Origin: Gadus chalcogrammus
Lineage: Eukaryota > Chordata > Actinopteri > Gadiformes > Gadidae
Assembly: GCF_026213295.1 (NCBI RefSeq)
Contig: NC_079420.1
Location: 15,631,685 to 15,695,684 of the forward strand
DNA: 64,000 bases
Reading direction: 5' to 3'
Shown here: positions 11,475-22,600 of the stretch, in pieces
Layout of the letters: each line of letters opens with the position of its first letter
Numbering within the stretch: position 1 is the first letter of the stretch
Translations under genes and position numbers: made by a program
Notes under the pieces: model-generated
The model's database searches: none
What the model saw: the letters and a program-made list of their open reading frames with translations, nothing else
Told to the model about the DNA's origin: nothing

Positions 11475-14400
11475 ATGGCAGTGATCATTGAGTACACTGA
11501 CATGCTGGGGGTCAAACACCTGGGTCTGCAGAACATGCCCTTCCCAGACCTGGTCAAGTACTGCGTCCTGGGCGTCTCTGGGCTGCTACTGCTGCTGGCC
11601 CTCGGCATCTTCCTGTGGCAGATCTTCAGATGCTGCACACAGAACAACGCCACGCAAGATACAAGTAGGTATTCACATATAGAGGGGCTATCGCAGGGAG
11701 CTAAACACACACCTCAATGAGACACTACATGTAAGCCTCTATTGTAACAGAGTTCAGACTGATTCTGTTGTTTATTCTGTCTGTGTATTCCAGGTGATGA
11801 CTACTGGGAATCACACACAGTTGCCAGCTTCTTGCAGGGGCCGAGCGCTTTGGTAAGAACGGTATGGGTTTGTGTTGAGGTCAGGGTTGGGGTTAGGGTG
11901 AACACATTGCATACAGCAGGACATGCAGCCAGTCTGGGGGGGTGGGGATTAAGTATGTAGAAACCCATACATCATGCGCCTGTTTTGAATATGCTTTTCT
12001 GATAAGATAATAGGTTGTACAAGACAGGGACACTCCAGAATGCAAAGTAGTGAAACAGTTGAATGTGCTCAGTCAGCTTTTCTATTTTTGGCTTTGAGAT
12101 TATTGTCACATATTATATTGTAACATAACAAAATGTTGAACATGTGTATGTTATATTCAGGTTCCTCCAGAGCTCAGTTACACAAAGACCTACAGCATGT
12201 AAGGTGTTTGTGTGTCTGTGTGTGAGAGAGTGCGAGAGTGTGTACGTCAGCTGTGTTTATTGAAGTGGCTTTTTATTTATTGCCACTAACTTGGTCAAGG
12301 GAGGCATCTATGGACTTGGCATCGTGTCTGAAGTACCCCATGCTAGCACAACTTGTTAAACACATACAAGAAAAGCCAACATAAAAAATATGTAAGGAAT
12401 TAGGTAGACTGAATTTGGATCGCAATGATTTGGAAACCGTCAAAAGGCAGTGGAGTCTCATTATTTGAAAATAATGCACACACTTTGAAGGTCATTGGCG
12501 GATCGGACTCAGGTATTCAACAATGCTGTGTTATCAATGATCAAACGTGCTTGTGCTTGTGTTGTGTGGAGAATGGAGGGCCGGGCCGGAGGAGGACTCT
12601 GAATCCTCCCCCCACCCTGAAAGGGGGCGCCACCAGGGAGCTGGGAGAGCCCAGCGAGGACAAGGTGATTGTTGTGATATTGGGATTATTTCCTGAATAC
12701 CTTGGATTTTTCACATTATTCTCAAAGTGACATGATTGAAAATTTTAGGCATGTAGAATATGTCTTTCATATTTGCATAATTTTAATTGCTACTGCGAAT
12801 AAACGTGCCTTACACTGTTAGCTTAAGAGTCCTCTGGTCCCAGCAGGACAGCAGGGCCCCTGCTCACTGTTAGCTAAAGAGTGCTCTGGTCCCAGCAGGT
12901 CAGCGGGTCACTGCTCACTGTTAGCTAAAGAGTGCTCTGGTCCCAGCAGATCAGCGGGTCACTGCTCACTGTTAGCTAAAGAGTGCTCTGGTCCCAGCAG
13001 GTCAGCGGGTCACTGCTCACTGTTAGCTAAAGAGTGCTCTGGTCCCAGCAGGTCAGCGGGTCACTGCTCACTGTTAGCTAAAGAGTGCTCTGGTCCCAGC
13101 AGGTCAGCGGGTCACTGCGCTTCTCCCTGTTCTACGAGCCGCTGCCGTCCCGCCTGGTGGTCACCATCCTGCAGGCGGAGGGGCTACAGAGGCGGAGCCA
13201 GGCCCACAGACCACACCCCTTCGTCAGGCTGAGGCTGATGTGGGAGGAGCCGGAGAACCAGGAGCAGAAGAGCTCACTGATGAATGAGAAGGTCAGAGCT
13301 TTGAAGTTGTTATGGCCCGGGAGCAAAGATGCAGATGCTTATTGATCATGTGTTCACTTTTATGAAGCACTGGAAGGATGCAGGTTAACAATTACAAGCA
13401 GTGAAAACTGACGTATTGAAAGCTGAGAAGCACTACAAAGTACTATAACTACAACCTAATGAAAACTGCAAAGCACTACAACTACATAGTACTTCAAATA
13501 CAAAGTATTGTACAAATGAACGAGGAAGGATTTTGAGTTAGTTTCTCCTAATATCCCACTTCCCTAATCACTATCCTCCAGCGAGTGGACTATGTGAGGC
13601 TCCTCCCCCAACATGTGTGTCCCGGTCTCCTCTCAGGGTGAGGGCGAGCAGCCCGCTCTGTGCTCTGCGCTGCAGGAGTGGCACACGCGCGTCGTGAGGG
13701 ACAGCTGCAGCCCTCTGTTCGGAGAGCAGTTCAGCTGTGCCCTGCTGCGGCAGCACGACCTCCCTCGCGTCACGCTCCGCATGGAGGTAGGAGCCCAGCG
13801 CCGCCCGCCCGGCCGCCCGGCCCGGAGTCAGCTGGCTTTGAGTTAAACCGGCACTTAGTCAGTATCAACTGCAGCTTAAACACCCATACACCATGAGTCA
13901 GTTCCTCCAGGGAATTGTTCTCTATAAACGGTTTGGTCCGCTTTTGCTCGAGCGACAACTCCAGCCGATTGATTGCAAAAAGTGTACACATTGCAGGTTT
14001 AACAATTCAAATGTGCGATTCATGCACAATAAGTCAAAGTAAATGGAAAAACTAAACGGAGACACTAAAGTGCTAAATGAATCAGAATCTAGTATTAATG
14101 ATCAAATGGTCTTATTTGATCATCTGAAAGAATGACAACATTGGTAAGATTTGTAGAATAACCGGATGTTACTCTGTAACTAGTACAAACTGATCGTCTA
14201 TGAATTTGCTCAATCCATTATAGACTCAAGAAGAAATTCCAAGGCTAAATATATACATTACTGAAATTCAGTATGATAGATTGTATTGGTGCAAGATATA
14301 GATCTAAACATGAAAAGGTGTGTATTTGGAGAGAAGGCTGCTGAAGACATATGATCACTAAACATTCCATGCACGTGTCCTTATGTTCATGTTCGTCTGT

Positions 14401-15222
14401 GAGACAGGTTAAAGACTTTGATGGCTTCTCTCGACACATGGTCTTGGGAGAGGTGAGGGTTCCCTTGAGACATCTGGACATGTCCTATCCTTTGGAACTA
14501 CGAGAGCCTCTGCAGACCCCACAGAAGGTGACACACACACATCTTTATGCTTTCTACATACTCTTCACATCAAAACGGTCCTCGGTCAGGTGCCAGCCAG
14601 ACAGTGGGGTGACTCTGCTGGTGCCTCTGTGTCCCAAGGACCCAGTGGGACAGGTTCTGCTCTCCTTGAGGTTCCTTCCTGCTGCCCAGAGGTTAGAGGT
14701 CGGAGTGCTCAAGATCAGAACGCTGCAGACGGACTCAGATTCTGGTAACATAACAATGATAAGAATAATTTGTATAGCGCTACCCAAGGCATCAAAAATG
14801 ATTGACAGTGTGCGTCTTTCTGTGAGTGGAACACAGCACATCCACACAAAACAATAGGTAAAGAAAACATTGCTCTTCCAATAGTCTTCTCGTATTGTCT
14901 CTCTTTGATTGACAGCCCTGCATGCCCGGATCAGTGTGCGGTGCGACCAGTCCAAGCTACGCCAGCAGAGGACTACTGCTGTCCACCAGGGCCAGGTGAC
15001 GGTGTTCAATCAGGTCCTCATGTTCTCCCTACTGGAGTTCCCGCCACAAGAGTGCAGCATTGCGCTATCCGTATACAAGACGGGCGGGGTAACAGGAGAC
15101 ACAAGCATCTGGTGGGTCAGCTGACCGTAGCGAAGCAAAGGAGAGCAGAGGACCTTCACTGGACCTTGATGATGCAGTCCGTACGCCAGCCAATAGCAAT
15201 GTGGCATCAGCTGCTGACCTAA
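11475..15222 (+). CDS. Synaptotagmin-family tandem C2 membrane protein, SYT8-like
   Basis: Predicted exons are 11475-11664, 11794-11852, 12161-12198, about 12594-12664 (acceptor uncertain), 13103-13291, 13637-13786, 14408-14527, 14639-14744 and 14916-15222. The chosen ATG gives a short N-terminus, then a transmembrane helix (CVLGVSGLLLLLALGIFLW) and a Cys-containing juxtamembrane end (FRCC), as in synaptotagmins. C2A starts GSLRFSLFYEPLPSRLVVTI. Its second half (TLRMEVKDFDGFSRH, then VLGEVRVPL) has the synaptotagmin pattern. C2B starts VGQVLLSLRFLPAAQRLEVG, and the C-terminus has the family signature HW-x2-M and RQPIAMWHQL. The usual SDPYVK-type Ca2+ loops are lost, suggesting Ca2+-independent C2 domains. 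The last exon needs a one-base shift near 15082-15089 to join LSVYKTGG to HLVGQLTVAK. Without it the frame stops at 15124. SYT8 is the best family guess from the TM and C2A pattern. SYT15 and other divergent members are alternatives. Confidence 0.8.
12815..13118 (+). repeat. 51-bp minisatellite carrying six copies of a splice acceptor
   Basis: Copies start (CTGTTAGCT) at 12815, 12867, 12918, 12969, 13020 and 13071, with a spacing of 51 bp (52 for the first). Each contains CTCTGGTCCCAGCAG followed by GTCAGCGGGTCACTGC or a near copy. In the last copy these are the real 3' splice site (exon starts at 13103) and the first codons V-S-G-S-L of the C2A exon. The array is therefore a repeated exon-intron border. 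Confidence 0.93.
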
Positions 15223-15572
15223 GCTGAAGCTGAAGATGTGAGAAAGCATCAAAGACCGTTCCCAAAGACCATCAAGATTAGAAACAACGCTGCCTGGGGT
15301 CCACACTCCACTTGGACACAACACAAGTGCTTCTCAGATATAGATTTAAGAAAAAAACGATGCACTCTTAGAAACTTTTTACATAAAATAGTATGAGTTT
15401 GCAATGGTGGGCAGTCGTAAAGGTTTCTGTTTCGAAAGAACAGAGATTCGGAGATGTCTCTGGCTGATGCTCACGGCTGGAGAGGTAGCTCTGGGCATGA
15501 CATTCATTAGCAGTGACTTTTTCTGCCTAAACTCAACACATTTAGGTGCATCCTGTGCTAGGTCTGCATAAC

Positions 15573-15578
15573 AATAAA
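15573..15578 (+). terminator. Candidate polyadenylation signal of the synaptotagmin-like gene
   Basis: AATAAA about 350 bp after the inferred stop at 15222. The region 15223-15572 holds no further coding signal and is probably 3' UTR. Confidence 0.45.
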
Positions 15579-15639
15579 CATAATTAACTATTGTAATGTG
15601 CCAAGTCATTTTGGTTTCCTGACCATCGGTTCTCCCTAC

Positions 15640-16225
15640 GGTCTAGCGGTAGCTGCAACCATGCCCAAAGCTGTCACTACAGCATCTAAGTACTTTTGTT
15701 TCAGAGCCCTTCCTGAACTCTTGGACATATAGCCTACTACTCGGAGGATGGGAGACCGCCTGGGAATACCAGGTGCTGTAAGTGGTGGCGGCCTATAGGT
15801 GGCACTCTACCCTCTGGCCCCTTCACTCATCAATCCCGATGCCCCAGTGCAGTGACGGGGACACTGTGCTGTGGAAGGTGCCGTCCTTCGGAGGAGACGT
15901 AAAACCGAGTTCCTGACTCACTGAGGTCATAAAAGATCCCAGGGCACTTATCGCAAAGAGTAGGGGTTTCCCCGGCGTCCTGGCCCAACCAGGCTCATTC
16001 AATCTGTCCCCCTGATCATCCTCCTGTATAATTGGCTGATTAATTCCCTCACTCTCGATCTGAAGCTGTTGTGTGGTGAGCGTTCTGGCGCAGATTGGCT
16101 GCCATGCATCACCCAAGAGGGTGCTACACACTGGTGGTGGTTAGTGAGGTCCCCCCTTCACGGTAAAGCGTCTTTGAGTGTCTAGAAAAGCTTTATATAA
16201 ATTCAATCCATTATTATTATTATTA
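15640..16225 (+). mobile_element. 5S-rRNA-derived SINE (SINE3-like)
   Basis: Around 15745-15785 the sequence GGATGGGAGACCGCCTGGGA followed by ATACCAGGTGCTGTA matches the 3' part of eukaryotic 5S rRNA, which includes the internal box C promoter. The upstream head is a diverged 5S portion. The body has the conserved fish SINE core (GTGCCGTCCTTCGGAGGAGA, GGCACTTATCGCAAAGAGTA) and the L2/CR1-type tail AAGCGTCTTTGAGTGTCTAG with GCTTTATATAAAT, ending in (ATT)n at about 16210-16225. It was copied by a LINE partner and is not a functional 5S gene. The exact left end is uncertain. Confidence 0.88.
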
Positions 16226-16697
16226 CTCCTATAAACTTTAGACAGCTCAATCTGTACCATAGTAACCCTTTCAACATATACTACCCACCTTAAACATCGA
16301 GTTTAATAATTGACTGGAGACATAAGTGCCAATCTCAATTTGTAAGATCTAGAATTCCCTCCTTCCATTTCTGATGTTTTTCAGAGATCTTTTTGTAACT
16401 GTGAGGTGGTTGGCTGCCTGGTTGGCATGGTGTGTACATTGTTGAATTGTGTATTTGGTGGTATTAATAAAGATTATTTTACAACCACCATAATGTGGAG
16501 GCCTACTGTGTTATATATGTTTATGAGCAGGTCAAAGTCCAGGGCATGTATATGACTTCCCATAAAGTAGTAGATCCACCCTGGGACCAAAGGTCTGAGG
16601 TGCTTACCAGGCAGCTCCATCTCCGTTGGGCACCATAAGTGCTGTCTCGCCCCCTCTCTCCTTGCACAGCCCTGGAGCTGACACACAGTTGAACAAC

Positions 16698-19600
16698 ATG
16701 GGGCTGCAACTTGTTTTGAGGAATATACTGTTTCTTATGCTGGTGTTTCCGATGTGGGGCCAAGCCGAACAACGTAAGTATTCCTTTTTTAGCATCAATG
16801 TGGTTTAACTTTCATGGATAAAGCTGGCCTTGTTAATATAACAAAATTAAATAATTCCAAGAATCAATAGCCTTACAGTCCATTTAAATATTGTCAACCA
16901 TAAAACATAGCTACTTGTAGGGTCTACTCTAAATCCTAGGTGCGTTGTTTTCCACAGTATGCTCTGCTCCGGATGCGAATGTAACAGAAAACAACAAGGT
17001 TGGAATCGTTGTTACCACCATCCGGAAGCTCAACTTAGGAGTCGCTCTCGCATTCATTGATCCTCCAAATGACAACCCATTCATCCTGCAGGGAGACCAA
17101 ATGATAGTGACCAGGGCATTGGACTTTGAGGTACAAATTTAAATCATTAAAACAATGACACATTTGAACTGAAACCATGAAACGGGTTGGCATTGATTTG
17201 AAGTGTGTTGATAAAAGACCTCCCCCTCCTGTGCCAAATCAACCCAGGGATTAATTTTCTCTCTAAATAAATGTAATGTGACACGCTGACACGCTGCAGT
17301 TTTTACTTGACACATGTATATGAAGTGATGGATGTGTCATATTATTCTTTAGTATATTGTCATTTCAAATAAATTCAAACAAAAGTAACGGCCACAGTGA
17401 AAATAAGTGCATGGGCAGATTGGAATGGGAAGTAATACACTTTTAAACCTTAACATTATATGCTTGAAAAAGTTGGTTTGCTGTGAGTCTGAAACAGAAC
17501 TTTGTTATTAATGGCTATATTCAATGTAGAAAGTGTTAAATGTCTATTGATGTTTATTAAATATGAATTCTGATTGTAGTCATATGTTTGTTTTGGTAGA
17601 GAAGACAACCTCAATTTATTGTTTATTAAAAGTTAATTCTGATTAGAGTAATATGTTTTTACATTTTTTGGTAGGCAGGTGATACTTACATAATGAATAT
17701 CAAATGCACGGATACAGCTATTCCAGCGGTAAGATGAACAACATCACACCTACAATCAAACAAAGATTCACAGCACCCTCTCTCTCTCTCTAGATATATA
17801 GATATGGTTACTATATATCTTCATATAAATATACCTATAGATAAAGATATTCTTTGAACACTTCCTCATTTGAAATATTGTAAAACTTTGTCCTTTGTCA
17901 TTTTGAAAATAGATTATAAAGCAAAATACAATATCTATGCTTTCTAGAAATATGCAGATTACGAATAGCATAAGAATTCCCGTTTTATACGTGTGTCATG
18001 GATGTGTGAGTGGTCGGTTGGGTATTGACGTCTTCCTCTGTTTTAGTTCAACCTCGAAATCCGTGTGATAGTCTATGTAAAGAATGTGAACGATGCGGGC
18101 CCTACGTTTTCACAGAACTCGTACGACCTCAACGTCAAAGAGGTGAGTCAACCATCTTTCAAAGATTCATATCAGAGAAGCACCTCAGTCGTATAACGTT
18201 GCGAAATCAGTTTCCGTATAAGCACATGATTTATTTAAATGAATAAGAAAGATGTTGCACTTGAAGATATTGAATTCAGCTTCTTTGTTTTAGTATTATT
18301 TCTTTCTCTCTAATGTATTCATGGAGATGTATGTGTCTACATCTGCCTGTATCAAATTTCCTAACGGGAACTTCTTGTTCTTAAAGTTTACCCGTGTGAA
18401 CCACGTTGTTGGGACTTACGACGCCACTGACAAGGACTCGACATTACTTTACTACAAACTGATCGTAGAACCAGTAGGAGCTTCTTTTATAATAACCTAA
18501 TTTAATAATCTTAATAATCAACATAATTTGTTACATTTACACATGATGATAGTTCTTCCTTTTTTCTTTCACTCACGCAGGACGTAGGATTTGGATTGGA
18601 ATCTCTTAACAACGGAAGAATTGTAGTGAAAAGCCTTCTGGACTATGATGCGATTAAAAGTGTGAAACTAACACTTTACGCTCAGGTAAGAACTCACAAA
18701 CAATCAAATGTACAGTGTCAAAAAGGGTTGGATTGGTGCAGGATAAACAGGCCCATCAACCATATAATGTAACATGGATAGATTATAACCAGAGGGCACA
18801 TTTAAGACTGAAGCAAGAAGTAGAGAATACACAAGGCCATACAAAGTAATAAAACAGAGGATAAAGCATCCGATGACCTATAGAGGAGTTCAGCCATTAG
18901 AAAGGAACATATATACTTTTATTTTAACATGTAACAAAAAAGCTATAAAAAGGCAAATCAGCTATCCATTCATGTCCCAATATCTCCATGTCTCAGCCAT
19001 TGCGATGCCGTTACAAAATTTGACACTCGTCCACTTCCGCACTGTAACGCAACTATAACCTGTTCATATCCCTCAGGGGTGTGGGGGGCACAGTCCAACA
19101 GAGCAGAGGTGGCCCTCTGCCTAGAGCTACTGCCCCCAGCCCCTCCAGGGAGATGAGTCCAACAACGAGACCAACTTCCTCATCGTTTTCTCGTATCTTG
19201 TTACTCTTTTAAGGACACAGCAGACCCCACACCTGAAGGTGTACCGTCTTTCACCGCCAGCACCACCATCATGGTCACAATCACTGATGATGACAACAGA
19301 CCCCCCTGGTTCCAGCCATGTGATGTCATCAGCGTTGGACAGAGTAAAATCTGCCAGACCTATGGCTACACAGGAAGTGTGAGCCTTACAGAGCAACAGG
19401 TATCCACAACTCAAAGGAGATTACATGATAGCATTGTAGCTAGAAGCTTACTTAATACACATTAATTTGCCTTGGAAATTAACCATGAATTTAAACAAGT
19501 CTTGCTTCCGACAATTTCTAAACACTTGAATAAGAGTTAAATACTGCTGCGGATTATCTCTAGGGAAGAATATGAAATATTGATGTACAATAATGGTTGT

Positions 19601-22600
19601 TTGTTGGATCAGCAGTTATTTATTTGTTGTAGCTTAGCCTACAAGAAATATTTAGATCGATTTGTGCGTTTTTTTTTAATGCAGGCGGATGCCTTAACTT
19701 TGGAGCCAGGACCACTTTATGCTGTGGATGGTGATAATGGAATTAACACAGCAATGGTATACTCAATTTTAAATGGTAAGGTGCCTGGACAATAGGCTTC
19801 ATGATATTAATAAGCCCATCAGTGGCATTCAAATCATGAAGAAATACGATTCTGCACCACTCTTTCATACACTTATACAGCTGCCATTCTATACGGTGGT
19901 GATTTGAAACTTCAACAGCCACTTTGTCTAAGAAAGTTAGTGATGTCCGACCATGACGTTTAGCTCGTCTTCCCACCTGCTGATACAAGTAAAGTTTCCA
20001 GCTTTGGTGGCATGGTTTCCCAGCGTACCGCTGGAGTTTTCCTAGCTGTTTGCTTATGCCTTTCCCACCCCCTCAACTTGATTAGTCAAAACTAAAACGA
20101 AGCAAAAGAAAGTGAAACATTCAAATGCCTGTTAAACAAGATTTAACCTACTTAAGACAACCCTGGAGAAACAAGCCTTGATTTGATATAAATGAACTGA
20201 ACTCGTAATTGCAGGTCAGAAACCCTCATTGCAGAGATCTGACTTGTTGATCGAAGTTGTTACTGAATTGACATCAGTATCAACTGTAAACATGGCAACA
20301 CTGCCGCCTTCATCGGAATGAAATTATTATAAAAGTATATTAAAAGATTTAATAAAATTGCAATTATAATACAATTATCCAATACGTTTGTATCGTTCAT
20401 ATTTCACTCTGATAACAGCAATGTGTGGAATTCATAATTTACAGACTTAATTATCTAGCCAGTGTTTTCGTTTCCAAAATAAGCTTAAACTGCTGCATAT
20501 ATTGTTTGTAATCAATATATGCAGCCGGCCCCCCCCACGTTCAGACTGGCCTTGAACACGGTGTTAAACTCATCAGGCTTTATATATTTCAGAAAAGTGA
20601 TCAATATTATACAAAAGTTATTGAATTGAGTTCCTTCTTACACTTGTGTATTGAACATTCGAAGCTGTTTGGACAGATCCTTTCCTTTTCATATTTTTCA
20701 GGAAACACAGGAAATCTGTTTCAAATCAATGCGAACAGTGGAAACATTACAATGACGAAAGCTGCGGATGTCCCCGGCCCAATCGTCCTCAGTGTCATGG
20801 TAAAACAACGCCTACAATTCTATTCAAGTCTATCTGTATTTGTGTGTGTTACAACACACAGAAGTTGTTGTTTTTTGCATGCCAAGTTCTATCTGCGCCC
20901 CTTTGTGTCGCCCCTTGGAAATAGCGGTTCAAGACATGAAGTTTGCAATTTGTCCGGCGTTGCCGGGCTAGGCCCTCACTGAGGCCTGTAGTGTGTTCAC
21001 ACATGGTTCAAACTGCTGACTGAGGCCGGTAGTGTGGTCATATGGTTCAAACTGCTCACTGAGGCCGGTAGTGTGTGTTCATACTGGTTCAAACTGACAC
21101 TGAGGCCTCTAGTGTGTACATACAAGGTTGAAACTGCTCACTGAGGCCTGTAGTGTGTTCATACATGGTACATAGTGTGCACATATGGGGCTATGTAGTT
21201 GGGTAAATAGAGCAAATGAGCAACTTCGATTATTTTATAGCCCAGGCTCACTGTAGACATTTAGTTAAGTACTTAAATGTTGTACCGTCAGCCATTTGAA
21301 CAACCAACCAACCCTAATGTTTTCTCCATTTCCAGGCTGCACAAACCGTCAATAGCTTCCAATTTGCCACAACAACAGTCACAATCCAGGTTGTCCCCAA
21401 GAGTCTGCATGAGCCAGTATTTAAGGGGGCTCCATACAGTGGCGTTGTCTCTGGCCTGGGCTCCATGGTTTTTAAATCAACTGACAATACGCCCCTGATA
21501 ATCCAGGCTACAGATGAAGACTTCCTTGGGGTAAAATAGGGCAGAGCTCAATCTTAACATTTGTTCTTGTTTGATGATGATTTGGAATCATCTTTGGCGT
21601 TCAGAACATTATTTATTTGACTAACAACTAGATCCATAGGCCTGACTTACAGTCTATGTCTTCTAATGCAGGGGATGAATCCTGACATTGTGTATGCAAT
21701 CATTGGAACCAGCAATTTCTCAATAATAGGGCATAACTTGTTCTTGATGAAGGACTCTCCATTGGGTGCCGTTACCCTACAGGTAAGCTAATCCAGACCA
21801 TGAATTTATGATTTATCTCAGTCGAATGGACCGACTGTACCGTGTTTGATATATTATACTAACTGGCTTGTACATTTCTAGGTCGAAGCAAGTGACACTG
21901 CAGTTGGAGATGTAATAACAGCCGAAGTGCAGGTAGAAGTGACCTCAGGTAGGACAATTTAGGATTTATTACGATTCAGCCACCAGTTTCCTAGTGGAAT
22001 GATGAATGCTTATTCTAATGCTGCATGCTGAAAGGGGTCTTGGAGTCCAAATTATTCTGATTTGATGAAGTTACATATAATCTAAAATATGCCACAATGC
22101 TTTCACCAGACCTATGGAGACCTTAAGCAGGGCAGGTTGCGCTACTCTTAGAAAGGAGCAGATGGAACAAAATTAACCAGGTAGAAGAGGGGATTCTGGA
22201 CCTCTATGGGCAAAGGGCAGGTGCTCGGGCCCCTGAAGCCGGATTCATAGGCAACGTTGGTGAACTGCACAAACAGGCGTGGACCGAAGATGAGGTCACA
22301 GTACGGCAGAGTTAACAAACTTAACATTGGGTGGATGTGCTGTGATTGGAGGATTTCAAATGATGTCACGCATGGCATTTTTACTTTCTACCCTTGAGTT
22401 GTAGTTATCTTTAAAATAGAGACGCATTTTAGGAGAGTTTGTGTGAACTGTTCTGTGTGAGGTTTATGAGCCCTATGCAAAGACGCACAGAGTTGCTCAA
22501 ATGTTGGCCAATTCATGGAAGGAGATAGTGGACTCGCTTTCCAAAGATATCGGATGCCATGTTTGGTAAAACATGGGATATGTTTGAATTGGCTCACTTG

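Noticed and set aside
12815..13118. Regular 51-bp repeat as a CRISPR-like array
   Set aside because: The units are contiguous without spacers and the genome is eukaryotic. It is a minisatellite that includes a splice site.
14351..14857. Continuous 168-codon frame as a single exon of the C2 gene
   Set aside because: Only 14408-14527 and 14639-14744 are conserved. The bases between have donor and acceptor sites and no C2 similarity.
15735..15790. Functional 5S rRNA gene
   Set aside because: Only the 3' half of 5S is well preserved, it is fused to a SINE body and LINE tail, and no full-length 5S or terminator is present.
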